64,000 bases of DNA from CAVYTF01 sp963708205 (lineage in GTDB: Bacteria; Bacteroidota; Bacteroidia; Chitinophagales; Chitinophagaceae), in contig OY970196.1 of the NCBI GenBank assembly GCA_963708205.1, positions 620,001 to 684,000 on the forward strand, in the 5' to 3' direction. The notes beneath the pieces are model-generated. The model saw only the letters and a list, made by a program, of their open reading frames with translations. It searched no databases and was not told where the DNA came from. Positions within the stretch are counted from its first letter, which is position 1. Each line of letters opens with the position of its first letter. Shown piece by piece: positions 45,216 through 55,100 of the stretch. The position numbers were made by a program, and so were the translations under genes.

Positions 45216-48200
45216 CTATTCAGTTTTCACGATTTGGAATGTTTCTATAGTTTCGTCGTTTTTGAAAGTTATAAGATATATTCCGTTTGATAGATCACTA
45301 ATATCTACTTTATAAGAAGTTATGCCTTTGCCGTCAATTATATTTTCATACCTTACTATTTTACCGGCAATATCAGTTATTATAATTGAATAATTTCCAT
45401 ACAATTTATCATTATAAAATAAAGTGATTTTACCTGTTGTGGGATTAGGATAAACACCAACAGCGAATTGTTTTTTATCCGTTGAAACGGGATTATTTTT
45501 TTCATCCCGGGTGTTTTCATTTACAAAACTACTTGGAACATTAATATTCAATTTTACTGCAGCGGCACTCCCACAATTATTATTTGATGTTACTGCGATA
45601 GTCCCGGAATTATTTTTCCAGTTAACTACAACACTTGATGTACCTTGTCCGGAAACTATTGTTGCTCCAGTTGGAACTGTCCATAGATAACTAATACCGG
45701 CAACATTTGTTACACTATAATTTAATCCTTTTTGTTTTGATGCAACTGAGGTTGGGCCTGAGATGGCAGATGTTTTAGAAGGTAATGTTGTTAGCGCAAG
45801 TGAGCTTGCCGTACCATTACCACAAGCATTTAATGCAGTTACAGAAATATTTCCACTTATAAAATTAGAAGGTACTTGTACTGAAATACTCGTGCTGTTA
45901 TTTGAAGCTATAGAGCAACCCGATGGAACTGTCCAATTATAACCTGTTGCTTTTTTAACTGCAGAAATAGAATAAGTAAAATTTCCTCCACCACAAATAC
46001 TTGTATTACCCGAAATATTTCCCGGTTTAGCCGGAACAGTTGCAATGCCGTCACTTACAATAATGGAAGTTGAAGCAGTGCATCCTTTAGCATCTGTGAC
46101 AGTATAATTATATGTTCCTTCAGAAATTATAAAATTTCCTGTTCCTGAGTAAGGTTGGGTACCCCCCAAAGCACTTACCATAACGGTTGTTGTTCCACTT
46201 TTGCATTGTATTGCATTTAGCAAAGTATCTTTTGCTGTTAATGTTAATGGTTGTGTTATTGTTATTGAATCAGTATTTATCACACAGCCATTATTATCAG
46301 TTATTGAAGCTTCATACTTTCCGGCATTCACAATAAATGAGCTATCAGCTTGATAAGAACTTCCATTGAGACTATAAGTGTAAGGACTTGTTCCGCCCGA
46401 AGCGCTTATTTTTAAATTAGTATTTCCTTTATTACAACTAATACTTCCAGACGAAAGATTTGCTGTAATTACTAATGGTTGATTTATTAAAATAGAATCT
46501 GAGTTTACAATGCAATCATTGCTATCCGTTACCGTTGCCAAATATTTTCCAGCTTTAATATTAAAGTTGCCATCCTGTTTTGGCGTGCCGTTATTCAAAC
46601 TATATAAATAAGGACTTACTCCACCGGTTGCCGATAATTGTAAAGTAGTTAACTCATTATAACAATTGATAACACCCGGAATAGCAGAAACCTGGAGAGG
46701 CGCCAATGGCTGATCAATTAATATGGAGTCTGTAGTAAAAGCATTTCCTGCAACATCCTGTACAGTAACCTGATAGCTTCCTGCATTGATATTAAAATTG
46801 CTGTCAGTTTGCGGAGTATAACCATTTAAACTATAATTATATCCACCCAATCCTCCCTTAGCTTTTACAGTTAATATTGTTGTGCTGCCATAGCAATTTA
46901 TTTTTCCCGGTAATGCAGTAGCCGTTAGTGACGAAAAATCATTTATTATAATGGGCGGAGTATTTACAACACAACCAAGGCTATCGCTCACTGCTACTAT
47001 ATAAGTTCCTGCGGTAACTGTAAAACTGCTATCTGTTTGCAAATCACTTCCATTCAAACTATAATTGTACATGCCTGATCCCTTTACTGCATCAACATTC
47101 AAAGTCGTGCTGCATCCCTGGCAAGTTATATTTGAATATGATGTGCGTACTGCTAAAGAATCAGCGGATACAATTTGATAATTTGCTGTAGTTGTGCAAC
47201 CACCAAAAGAATTTACAGTAACTGTGTAAGTACCCTTTCGCACGTTGGCTAAACTTTGTGAGGATGAATAAAAAGAATCAGGACCAATCCAGTTAAAAGT
47301 GAATGGACCAATGCCGTCATTTATTGTAAGATCAATCGCTCCTGTTGTATCTTCAGGGCAATTAATATCAATAATAGATGAAATCAAACTCGGATTACTT
47401 TGAGTTGTATTTCCGGATACAGGTAAATTAATAGAGTCAGCGCCACCGCCAACTATACAAATATTTCCATCATAAACTCCTACAGAATCAGCAAATAATT
47501 TTGTGTATATTTTTTTATTTAAAGTCGCTCCATAATTATTTAAGATTAATGAATCGGCAAACATTCCATTTATATCAGTTGAAAATTTATACCCTGCCAA
47601 TGGAGTGATTTTTACATCAGAGCCTTTCAAATCATTTCCAGTTAAAACAAAAGAATCTATTGCGTTTGTATTATCTGTACACGTTGTGCCAAATGATAAT
47701 GATGGAGATGCAGTTAAATATGTGTCAGGTAAAACAGAAGTATATGCAAGACTGTCAATATTCATAGATGCTGCATTTGCATTACTGCTTTCTGCAAAAA
47801 AACCAAATCCATCAATCGGTGTTTGTGCAGCAAGTGAAACATTCGCAATAGATACTGGATTTCCAAAACCACCATTTGGAGATAGCTTTGTATTATTCAA
47901 CCACAAATCCCATTTTTGACTATTTAAATTTATAATTCCATTTTTTAAATAAGTAATATTTCGTGATGAATTGTTTACAAAAAATTCAAAGGTTTGATAA
48001 GTATTTGATATAATACCCGATGAAGGAATTGTTATTAGATTTCCTCCTTCATTTTCCTGAATTGAAATTATATTTCCGTTCTGATAGTTAATAAGCAAAG
48101 CAACTAATGACGTACTTAAGCCATTAAGATAACTATAAAAATTTGTGTAAACACTATTCTGTTCTCCACTGCCAATTTCAATAGCAAGCGTGCCATTATC

Positions 48201-48548
48201 GGTTGAAGCTGTTTTTAATTTGCATTTCAAATAAGCACTTGTTGATGATGGCGACCATCCATATACAGTAAATTTATTTGTATATAAATTACTAGACGCT
48301 ATTATTTTTAAAGAGGAACCATTAACTGAATCAGGCACAAGATCAATGCTGCCACCAGCCGAGCCAACCTTCACTTTATAAGTGCCGCCATTAGCAGGAG
48401 TTGCGCTTAAAAAATTCGTATTACCGGCAATGGAATTAACGCTGATAACTGAATCTTTTTTATTAGCGAAATTATAATTCCAGGATTGACTGATTATTAC
48501 TGAGGAGTATAAAAAAAATACGACTAGTTGGAAAATTTTTGTGCTCAT
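45216..48548 (-). CDS. SprB-like surface protein with T9SS type A sorting domain
   Basis: 1110 residues with signal peptide (MSTKIFQLVVFFLYSSVIIS). The first about 270 residues look like a lectin- or laminin-G-like beta sandwich. About six SprB-type repeats follow (about 385-860), each with a conserved Cys (INCYG, ISCNKG, IQCKSG), GG-x-x-PY-x-YSLNG and a Y-x-A-x-V-T-D-x-x-GC end. Two PKD/Ig-like repeats come next, then the T9SS type A sorting tail (VGVYPNPTTGKI ... GIYLITFKND). It is probably a secreted surface adhesin. Confidence 0.9.
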   Translation of the reverse strand: MSTKIFQLVVFFLYSSVIISQSWNYNFANKKDSVISVNSIAGNTNFLSATPANGGTYKVKVGSAGGSIDLVPDSVNGSSLKIIASSNLYTNKFTVYGWSPSSTSAYLKCKLKTASTDNGTLAIEIGSGEQNSVYTNFYSYLNGLSTSLVALLINYQNGNIISIQENEGGNLITIPSSGIISNTYQTFEFFVNNSSRNITYLKNGIINLNSQKWDLWLNNTKLSPNGGFGNPVSIANVSLAAQTPIDGFGFFAESSNANAASMNIDSLAYTSVLPDTYLTASPSLSFGTTCTDNTNAIDSFVLTGNDLKGSDVKITPLAGYKFSTDINGMFADSLILNNYGATLNKKIYTKLFADSVGVYDGNICIVGGGADSINLPVSGNTTQSNPSLISSIIDINCPEDTTGAIDLTINDGIGPFTFNWIGPDSFYSSSQSLANVRKGTYTVTVNSFGGCTTTANYQIVSADSLAVRTSYSNITCQGCSTTLNVDAVKGSGMYNYSLNGSDLQTDSSFTVTAGTYIVAVSDSLGCVVNTPPIIINDFSSLTATALPGKINCYGSTTILTVKAKGGLGGYNYSLNGYTPQTDSNFNINAGSYQVTVQDVAGNAFTTDSILIDQPLAPLQVSAIPGVINCYNELTTLQLSATGGVSPYLYSLNNGTPKQDGNFNIKAGKYLATVTDSNDCIVNSDSILINQPLVITANLSSGSISCNKGNTNLKISASGGTSPYTYSLNGSSYQADSSFIVNAGKYEASITDNNGCVINTDSITITQPLTLTAKDTLLNAIQCKSGTTTVMVSALGGTQPYSGTGNFIISEGTYNYTVTDAKGCTASTSIIVSDGIATVPAKPGNISGNTSICGGGNFTYSISAVKKATGYNWTVPSGCSIASNNSTSISVQVPSNFISGNISVTALNACGNGTASSLALTTLPSKTSAISGPTSVASKQKGLNYSVTNVAGISYLWTVPTGATIVSGQGTSSVVVNWKNNSGTIAVTSNNNCGSAAAVKLNINVPSSFVNENTRDEKNNPVSTDKKQFAVGVYPNPTTGKITLFYNDKLYGNYSIIITDIAGKIVRYENIIDGKGITSYKVDISDLSNGIYLITFKNDETIETFQIVKTE

Positions 48549-48651
48549 GGTAGCAGCTATAGGATAAAAAATCTTAAAAAAAAATTAAAAATTTATCGAA
48601 AAATAAAATAATTTTTTTATTTTCAAAAAAATATTTTACAAATAATTTTTT

Positions 48652-50073
48652 ATGCCTAAAACACTACGAAGAAATTTCAATCTTATTTCTCTTGTTTTTC
48701 TATTTATATTTTTCTCTGATTTTAAAGGACCGCTTTACGAAAAAGATATCTCTAATACATTTTCTGCATCAAACATAAACGATACTGTTCCCAAACTGAA
48801 TATTATATTAATTCTTGCGGATGATATTGGCTATGAAGTGCCAACATACACTGGTGGCCAATCTTACAGCACACCCAATATAGATTCGCTTGCTCATAAC
48901 GGCATGCAGTTTACACAATGCCAGGGTTCAGCATTATGTTCTCCTTCACGCTTTATGTTGATGACGGGCAAATACAATTTTAGAAATTATCATGCATGGG
49001 GCATAATGGATACCTCGCAAAGAACAATAGCAAACATGCTAAAGAATGCAGGATATAATACCTGTGTTGCCGGCAAATGGCAACTTGATGGTGGCGATAC
49101 ATCCATACGCAAATTCGGTTTCGATAAATATTGTGTGTTTAATCCGTTTTATTCATCTTCTGAAGATGTGGATAGTGCAACCTCTGGTTTTTATTTAGAT
49201 GCTTATCGGTATAAAGATCCATTATTGTTTGAGAACAATGCTTATTTGCCCAATAGTTTTACCAATGGCAAATATTCAGAAGATATTTTTGGAGATTATA
49301 TGTCTGATTTTATTGACAGCAATTTACATCATCCTTTTTTTATTTATTATCCATTATCACTTTGCCACATTCCTTTTTTTCCCACACCTGATGATTCGGA
49401 ATATGCTGCATTCAATCCCAAAAAAGCGCCATCAAACACTAAATTTTTTCCATCCATGGTTAATTATATGGATAAAAAAATAGGTCAGCTTGTTCAAAAA
49501 ATAAGGAGTGCAGGATTAGAAAATAATACATTGATAATTTATTTTGGAGATAATGGTACTCCCGGAGAAATACAATCAATGTTTAATGGTACTTCCATAA
49601 CGGGTGGAAAAGGCAAAACAATTGTTTATGGAACTCATGTGCCACTAATTTTTTATCTACCAGGAAGAATTGCTCCACATTCTGTAAGCAATAATTTGAT
49701 TGATTTTACTGATTTTCTTCCTACAATTGCTGATATAGCAGGAATAAATTTGCCACATTATGGTCCATTAGACGGTCTTAGTTTTTATTCATCTATTTTC
49801 GGTTTAACGGGGCCCGTACGTGAATGGAGCTTTTGTCATTTTGATCCGATGCATGGACCAGGGAAAGGAAATCAACCTGATACTTTTGTTAGATATGTTC
49901 AAACAGTAAATTATAAATTATATGATAGCACGGGAAGTGTTAGAGATACTACATTTTTCAATCTGTTTTTAGATCCGGCTCAGAAAAAACCTAAAAGCGC
50001 CAACACACTTACCACTTATGAAATAAAAACTAAAAATGAATTTAAGCAGGTTCTGTCTCAAATGCATAACTGA
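48652..50073 (+). CDS. S1-family sulfatase
   Basis: 473 residues with an N-terminal hydrophobic signal segment. Metal site ILILADDIGYE and the modification motif CSPSR, with Cys96 expected to become formylglycine. TGKYNFRNY, AGKWQLDGG and IIYFGDNGTPGE fit the fold; GGKGKTIVYGTHVPLIFY is the usual late motif. Substrate unknown; in this phylum such enzymes mostly remove sulfate from polysaccharides. The maturase (anSME) is not in the window. The gene is divergent from the adhesin. Confidence 0.93.
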   Translation: MPKTLRRNFNLISLVFLFIFFSDFKGPLYEKDISNTFSASNINDTVPKLNIILILADDIGYEVPTYTGGQSYSTPNIDSLAHNGMQFTQCQGSALCSPSRFMLMTGKYNFRNYHAWGIMDTSQRTIANMLKNAGYNTCVAGKWQLDGGDTSIRKFGFDKYCVFNPFYSSSEDVDSATSGFYLDAYRYKDPLLFENNAYLPNSFTNGKYSEDIFGDYMSDFIDSNLHHPFFIYYPLSLCHIPFFPTPDDSEYAAFNPKKAPSNTKFFPSMVNYMDKKIGQLVQKIRSAGLENNTLIIYFGDNGTPGEIQSMFNGTSITGGKGKTIVYGTHVPLIFYLPGRIAPHSVSNNLIDFTDFLPTIADIAGINLPHYGPLDGLSFYSSIFGLTGPVREWSFCHFDPMHGPGKGNQPDTFVRYVQTVNYKLYDSTGSVRDTTFFNLFLDPAQKKPKSANTLTTYEIKTKNEFKQVLSQMHN

Positions 50074-50082
50074 AATTTATTT

Positions 50083-50108
50083 AGAAATTTTATGATTTAA
50101 AAATTTCT
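50083..50108. terminator. AT-rich hairpin between convergent genes
   Basis: AGAAATTTT (50083-50091) and AAAATTTCT (50100-50108) form a 9-bp perfect but AT-rich stem between sulfatase (+) and the CinA-family gene (-). Weak as a terminator. Confidence 0.35.
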
Positions 50109-50113
50109 TGCAA

Positions 50114-50605
50114 TTATTTTTCATTGTTCAATACTGATAAAAATTTTACTAACACTTCGTTTGCATAATATTTTTGCGCTTCATAACCATAACAATTTCC
50201 AGTATAATTTATTTGTCCTTCATCCAAAACTTTTTTATTTTTTACAATGCAATAAAATGTAAAAGGCATTTCGATATTTTGTTCCGGTTCAGGCGCTGCA
50301 TAGCCTGTTAAGCTTATTGCATATGTGCTCATAAAAAGATCTGCAACGCCAATTGCCATTTCTTTCGCAACTGATTTGGATACGCAATTACACTCCAAAG
50401 CACAGGTGGGTTCTACATTTAACTGCTTTGTTTTTTGCCCGATATTATATGCAGTAATGCCACCCTGAAAAAATTTTGATGCATCTTTTGCGATTGAGAA
50501 TGCAGCTTGCAAATGACCTGAACTTACGCTTTCTGCAACACTAATGGTTTGTTTATGGTTAATTAAATGATCTTTTATGGCCGTAATAATTTCTACGTTA
50601 TACAT
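50114..50605 (-). CDS. CinA-family protein (nicotinamide-nucleotide amidohydrolase domain)
   Basis: 163 residues, only the C-terminal CinA/PncC domain. AESVSSGHLQAAF replaces the usual AESCTGG; FFQGGITAYNIGQK, CNCVSKSVAKEMAIGVAD and SLTGYAAPEP are clear. The family deamidates nicotinamide mononucleotide in NAD recycling. The altered first motif makes activity less certain than in the canonical PncC. Confidence 0.85.
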   Translation of the reverse strand: MYNVEIITAIKDHLINHKQTISVAESVSSGHLQAAFSIAKDASKFFQGGITAYNIGQKTKQLNVEPTCALECNCVSKSVAKEMAIGVADLFMSTYAISLTGYAAPEPEQNIEMPFTFYCIVKNKKVLDEGQINYTGNCYGYEAQKYYANEVLVKFLSVLNNEK

Positions 50606-50823
50606 TTCCGTTTCCGTTTAATAAATGTTTATGTTTCTTTTCTCTTAAAATAATTATGCCAAAGAAAAATTCTTTCATATTAGCTTTAAAAAACCTATCG
50701 GACAATTTGTTTGAACTAAAAAATAAAAATATTAATTGGAAAAAAGTATCTTACAATTCAATTTTAATTGCCATAATTTTTAATGAAAATTTTACGCTAA
50801 AAGTTTAAATTAAACAGATTGCC

Positions 50824-52512
50824 ATGAGCCAGAATCTTGTACTAACCGATTACATCATTATCATTATTTATTTTTTAATTGTTGGAGGATATGGTTATTC
50901 TATTTACAGAAAGCGGAGAAAAGGTGAGCATGATGCGAAAGCATTTTTTCTTGCAGAAGGTTCTTTAACATGGTGGGCAATAGGCGCTTCCTTAATTGCA
51001 TCAAACATTTCTGCTGAGCAGTTTATCGGCATGAGCGGTGAAGGTTTTTTTCTTGGCATAGCAGTATCTGCTTATGAGTGGATAGCAGCAATATCATTGA
51101 TAATAATAGCCATTTGGTTTATTCCCGTTTACTTAAAAAATCACATTTACACGATGCCTCAGTTTCTTAAAACGAGGTATAATGAAACGGTTGCTTTAAT
51201 CATGGCCATCTTCTGGCTTTTCTTATATGTTTTCGTAAATCTCACTTCCATTTTATATCTTGGTGCCATTGCCATTAATGGTCTTGTTGGCGAAGATTAT
51301 CTTCATTCTATCATGATCGGGCTTGCGATTTTTGCTTTGTTTATTTCTCTCGGCGGCATGAAAGTTATTGGCTATACAGATGTGATCCAGGTGGCAGTTT
51401 TAATTATCGGCGGACTGGTAACAACTTATATGGCATTGACGATTGTATCAGAAAAATTTGGTGTTGGCAAAGATGCTATTGCAGGATTTAAAATCTTAAT
51501 GCAGTCTGCGCCTGAACATTTTCACATGATCATTCCAAAGCCTGTTGCTGCCTCTTCTCAAAATGATGTAAACAGGTATCTTGATTTTCCCGGACTTGCT
51601 TCTTATCTCGCGGGAATATGGATCATTAACTTAAATTATTGGGGGTGCAATCAATACATTACACAACGCGCGCTTGGCGCTGATCTCCAGACAGCACGCA
51701 CCGGAATTTTGTTTGCAGGTTTATTAAAATTAGTAATGCCGGTAATTGTTATGCTGCCGGGAATTGCAGCTTATGTATTATACAGCAAAGGTTATTTACC
51801 GCAATTGAAAGGCGGCAAAGATGGTTCTTATTCTGCTATATTAAGTTTTTTACCAACAGGGCTGAAAGGCTTATCGATCGCGGCTTTAACAGCAGCTATT
51901 GTGGCTTCGCTTGCCGGTAAAGTGAATAGTATTTCTACCATTTTTACCTTAGATGTATATAAAAAATATATCGGGAAAAATGCGGATGAAAGAAAACAGG
52001 TTATCACAGGAAGAGTTGCTGTTTTCGCAGCAATGATCTTAGCAATGCTTTTTACATGGAAAGATGTGTTGGGTATCGGCGGTGTTGGCGGATTTACTTA
52101 CATTCAAAAGTACACAGGCTTTATTAGTCCTGGAGTTTTTGCTATGTTTTTATTGGGAATGTTTTGGAAAAGAACAACAGGTACTGCTGCAATTGTTGGA
52201 GTAATTCTTGGTTTCATTCTATCTGTTTTTTTTAATGAATTTGCTCCCCAGGTTTTGGGTAATGAAAACTTTTTATACACTGCTTATTATTCATCCATAG
52301 ACAAAGCGTATGAAATTCCTTTTCATATTTGTATGGCTTTATCTTTTATGTTCACAATGATCGTAATGGTAGCAATAAGTTTAGCAGGTCCAAGAATAAA
52401 TCCAAAAGCATTTGAGCTTGACAGATCAATGTTTAAACTCAAGCCCTCGGCAATTGCATTGATCATGGTTTTATTTTTATTGATCGGCGCTTTGTACGTT
52501 AAGTTTTGGTAG
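50824..52512 (+). CDS. Sodium/solute symporter (SSS family, sugar type)
   Basis: 562 residues, about 14 membrane helices. The N-terminus (FLAEGSLTWWAIGASLIASNISAEQFIGMSG) and GMKVIGYTDVIQV are typical of SGLT-like members; GCNQYITQRALGA and the late ALTAAIVASLAGKVNSISTIFT carry the sodium-site serine region. It probably takes up a sugar, sugar acid or inositol; the substrate cannot be read from sequence. It lies 220 bases after the CinA-family gene and just before pyrR. Confidence 0.92.
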   Translation: MSQNLVLTDYIIIIIYFLIVGGYGYSIYRKRRKGEHDAKAFFLAEGSLTWWAIGASLIASNISAEQFIGMSGEGFFLGIAVSAYEWIAAISLIIIAIWFIPVYLKNHIYTMPQFLKTRYNETVALIMAIFWLFLYVFVNLTSILYLGAIAINGLVGEDYLHSIMIGLAIFALFISLGGMKVIGYTDVIQVAVLIIGGLVTTYMALTIVSEKFGVGKDAIAGFKILMQSAPEHFHMIIPKPVAASSQNDVNRYLDFPGLASYLAGIWIINLNYWGCNQYITQRALGADLQTARTGILFAGLLKLVMPVIVMLPGIAAYVLYSKGYLPQLKGGKDGSYSAILSFLPTGLKGLSIAALTAAIVASLAGKVNSISTIFTLDVYKKYIGKNADERKQVITGRVAVFAAMILAMLFTWKDVLGIGGVGGFTYIQKYTGFISPGVFAMFLLGMFWKRTTGTAAIVGVILGFILSVFFNEFAPQVLGNENFLYTAYYSSIDKAYEIPFHICMALSFMFTMIVMVAISLAGPRINPKAFELDRSMFKLKPSAIALIMVLFLLIGALYVKFW

Positions 52513-52612
52513 ATAAATATTTTGAATCTTATATGTAACAACAATTAACTAACGTTTACATTTTGCCAAAGCAATTTCGTTGAACTATTTTTACGCAAAT
52601 TTTATTTAATAA

Positions 52613-53134
52613 TTGAAATCAATTCTTACAGAGCGACAGGTTTCACTGAGTGTTAAAAGACTCTCGCATCAAATTCTCGAAAATCATTTGCGCCTTGAAA
52701 ATACCGTCATCATTGGCATGCAGCCTCGCGGAATTTTTTTGAGCGACAGAATTGTAAATGAATTAAAAACATTTCAAAATGTTTCGGGAATAAATTATGG
52801 CAAGCTTGATATAACTTTTTATCGTGATGATGTGCGAAAGAGTTTGCACATTGCAAATAAAACAGACATATCATTTAGCATAGAAAATAAGACAGTAATT
52901 ATTGTGGATGATGTGTTATGGACAGGCAGAACAATTCGCGCAGCACTTGATGCTTTACTTGATTTTGGCAGACCAATAAAAGTAGAGTTATGTGTGTTGA
53001 TTGATCGTCGTTTTTCAAGACAGCTTCCTATTCATGCAGATTATGTCGGACGAACAATTGATACATTTCCATCTCAAAAAGTTTTGGTTAAGTGGAAAGA
53101 AAAAGATGCAAAAGATGAAGTTGTGTTAGTGTAA
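52613..53134 (+). CDS. pyrR: PyrR-type uracil phosphoribosyltransferase/regulator
   Basis: 173 residues with a TTG start at 52613, giving the usual MKSILTERQVSLSVKRLSHQI. The PRPP loop is VIIVDDVLWTGRTIRAAL, and GMQPRGIFLSDRI and RRFSRQLPIHADYVG are PyrR signatures. In Firmicutes PyrR controls pyr mRNA attenuation and has UPRTase activity. Here it precedes pyrB by 63 bases. I see no anti-terminator hairpin upstream, so the regulatory role is open. Confidence 0.93.
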   Translation: MKSILTERQVSLSVKRLSHQILENHLRLENTVIIGMQPRGIFLSDRIVNELKTFQNVSGINYGKLDITFYRDDVRKSLHIANKTDISFSIENKTVIIVDDVLWTGRTIRAALDALLDFGRPIKVELCVLIDRRFSRQLPIHADYVGRTIDTFPSQKVLVKWKEKDAKDEVVLV

Positions 53135-53182
53135 ATATTATTGGAGGAATTTAATTTTAATTCTCAATTACTTCTCTTCCTT

Positions 53183-53190
53183 TATCTTTG
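53183..53190 (+). promoter_or_regulatory. Possible -7 element before pyrB
   Basis: TATCTTTG matches TAnnTTTG exactly but lies only 8 bases before the pyrB ATG and has no -33 partner. If used, the mRNA would be nearly leaderless. Confidence 0.3.
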
Positions 53191-53197
53191 ATTTTTA

Positions 53198-54124
53198 ATG
53201 AGACTTTCCACGCCACATCTGCTTGGTATTAAGAACCTCACTAAAGAGGATATTCAACTAATTTTATCAACCGCACAAGATTTTAAAGACGTTTTACAAA
53301 GACCTGTAAAGAAAGTTCCATCACTTCGCGATGTAACGATCGTAAATCTTTTTTATGAAAATTCTACACGCACAAGAATGTCTTTCGAACTTGCAGAACG
53401 CAGGCTCAGCGCGGATGTTTTGAATTTTTCTGCTAACACTTCATCTTCCGCCAAAGGCGAAACATTGCTTGATACCGTCAATAATATTTTAAGCATGAAA
53501 GTGGATATGGTAGTGATGCGGCATAGTGCAAGCGGCTCTCCGCACTTTCTTGCGCAACATATTCCTGCAGCAATTATTAATGCAGGCGATGGCATCAATG
53601 AGCATCCAACACAAGCTCTGCTTGATGCTTTTTCTATGAACGAAAAGTTTGGAAATTTAGAAGGTTTAAAGGTTGCAATAGTTGGCGATATTATGCACAG
53701 CCGCGTTGCTTTGAGTAATATTTATTTACTTAAAAAAATGGGTGCTGAAGTAACCGTTGCAGGTCCGCCGACCTTGATTCCAAAATATATTAAAGAAGCT
53801 TTGGATGTGCAGGTAGAATATAATTTAAAAAAGGCTCTGCAATGGTGTGATGTAGCAAATATTTTGCGCATACAATTAGAAAGGCAAAATGAACCTTTGT
53901 TTTCTTCGCTGCGTGAATATAGTCTTGCGTACGGTGTTAATAAAAAATTACTTGAGAGTTTAGATAAAGAAATTGTAATCATGCATCCGGGACCAATAAA
54001 CCGCGGAGTAGAACTTGACAGTGATGTTGCGGACGGTCCATTTTCTATTATTTTAAACCAGGTAGAAAATGGAGTAGCAGTAAGAATGGCTGTTTTATAT
54101 TTGCTTGCGAATAGAGAAAATTAA
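53198..54124 (+). CDS. pyrB: Aspartate carbamoyltransferase catalytic subunit
   Basis: 308 residues. Carbamoyl-phosphate loop ENSTRTRMSFE, EHPTQALLDAF, and the C-terminal MHPGPINRGVEL. It condenses carbamoyl phosphate and aspartate, the first committed step of pyrimidine synthesis. No pyrI regulatory subunit is adjacent. It lies between pyrR and coaD on one strand. Confidence 0.97.
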   Translation: MRLSTPHLLGIKNLTKEDIQLILSTAQDFKDVLQRPVKKVPSLRDVTIVNLFYENSTRTRMSFELAERRLSADVLNFSANTSSSAKGETLLDTVNNILSMKVDMVVMRHSASGSPHFLAQHIPAAIINAGDGINEHPTQALLDAFSMNEKFGNLEGLKVAIVGDIMHSRVALSNIYLLKKMGAEVTVAGPPTLIPKYIKEALDVQVEYNLKKALQWCDVANILRIQLERQNEPLFSSLREYSLAYGVNKKLLESLDKEIVIMHPGPINRGVELDSDVADGPFSIILNQVENGVAVRMAVLYLLANREN

Positions 54125-54140
54125 AATAAAAATCTTTCCA

Positions 54141-54614
54141 TTGCGCATCTGTCTTTTTCCTGGCACTTTTGATCCCGTGACACTCGGGCACATTGATATT
54201 ATTAATCGCGCATTGCCTTTGTTTGATAAAATTATTATTGGTATCGGCATCAATTCTTCCAAGCAGCCAATGTTTACTGCAAAGCAAAGAATGAAATGGT
54301 TTAAAGAAATTTATAAAAATGAAAAGCGTGTTGAAAGCCTTGTGTATGAAGGATTGACAATAAATTTTTGTAAAACAGTTGGCGCCAATTTTATACTGCG
54401 CGGCATTCGCTATGTCAGCGATTTTGAGTATGAAAAAACAATTGCAGATGCCAATCGTACGCTCGATAAAAATATCGAAACAGTCTTTCTTACAGGTGAA
54501 CCAAAATATACCTCAGTTGCTTCTACGATTGTGCGTGATATAATAAAAAACCAGGGAGATGCTTCGCCGTTCTTGCCTGATGCTGTTATAAAATGTTTGA
54601 ATAAAAAGAAATAA
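54141..54614 (+). CDS. coaD: Phosphopantetheine adenylyltransferase
   Basis: 157 residues starting at the TTG at 54141, chosen because it yields MRICLFPGTFDPVTLGH, the standard CoaD start, and clears the end of pyrB; the open frame from 54105 would overlap pyrB and add a poly-basic stretch. Motifs: TFDPVTLGHIDI (TxGH-type nucleotidyl site), RGIRYVSDFEYE, and YTSVASTIVRDI. It makes dephospho-CoA from phosphopantetheine and ATP. Confidence 0.95.
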   Translation: MRICLFPGTFDPVTLGHIDIINRALPLFDKIIIGIGINSSKQPMFTAKQRMKWFKEIYKNEKRVESLVYEGLTINFCKTVGANFILRGIRYVSDFEYEKTIADANRTLDKNIETVFLTGEPKYTSVASTIVRDIIKNQGDASPFLPDAVIKCLNKKK

Positions 54615-54617
54615 TTT

Positions 54618-55034
54618 TTAATTCTCCTGTTGATAATATTTTTCAATTATTTCAACAATATTTTTATAAGTATTGGTAAAATAGTTTTTCAAATTGCTTT
54701 TGCTTACCCATTTTATTTCTGAAATATCTTCTTCTGTTTGTGGAATTAATTGTTGATCACCGCTAACTTTCATTTCATACCAATGCGATTCTTTTACAAC
54801 TTGTCGATTTGAATATTCATCAAAATATTCATGTTTTGTGATGCCTATAAAACTTACCAACTCAATATTTCTTAATCCTGTTTCCTCCTCAACTTCACGC
54901 ACAGCACAGCTTTCAATAGTTTCGCCTTTATCCAATTTACCTTTCGGCAGATCCCAAAAACCTCTTCTGAAGATCATCAGCAATTCTTTCTTTTCATTAA
55001 AAACCAATCCACCAGCAGCAATTATTTTTTTCAT
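54618..55034 (-). CDS. NUDIX hydrolase
   Basis: 138 residues. Nudix box GKLDKGETIESCAVREVEEETGL (54900-54968) with the pattern G-x5-E-x7-REVEEETG. FRRGFWDLPKG precedes it. Substrate unknown; likely a diphosphate such as an oxidised nucleotide or a dinucleoside polyphosphate. It is convergent with coaD and divergent from pyrE. Confidence 0.93.
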   Translation of the reverse strand: MKKIIAAGGLVFNEKKELLMIFRRGFWDLPKGKLDKGETIESCAVREVEEETGLRNIELVSFIGITKHEYFDEYSNRQVVKESHWYEMKVSGDQQLIPQTEEDISEIKWVSKSNLKNYFTNTYKNIVEIIEKYYQQEN

Positions 55035-55052
55035 ACACGAATTACATTATTT

Positions 55053-55085
55053 TTTGTCAATTAATTTCCATCCAAAATAAATTTG
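55053..55085 (+). promoter_or_regulatory. Bacteroidota promoter of pyrE
   Basis: TTTG at 55053-55056, a 21-base spacer, TAAATTTG at 55078-55085. It covers the upstream TTG at 55083 and so supports the ATG at 55101 as the pyrE start. Confidence 0.72.
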
Positions 55086-55100
55086 ATTTTACTTTCGCTT

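Noticed and set aside
54105..54140. Longer coaD starting in the end of pyrB
   Set aside because: It adds a basic stretch not found in CoaD; the TTG at 54141 gives the exact family start.
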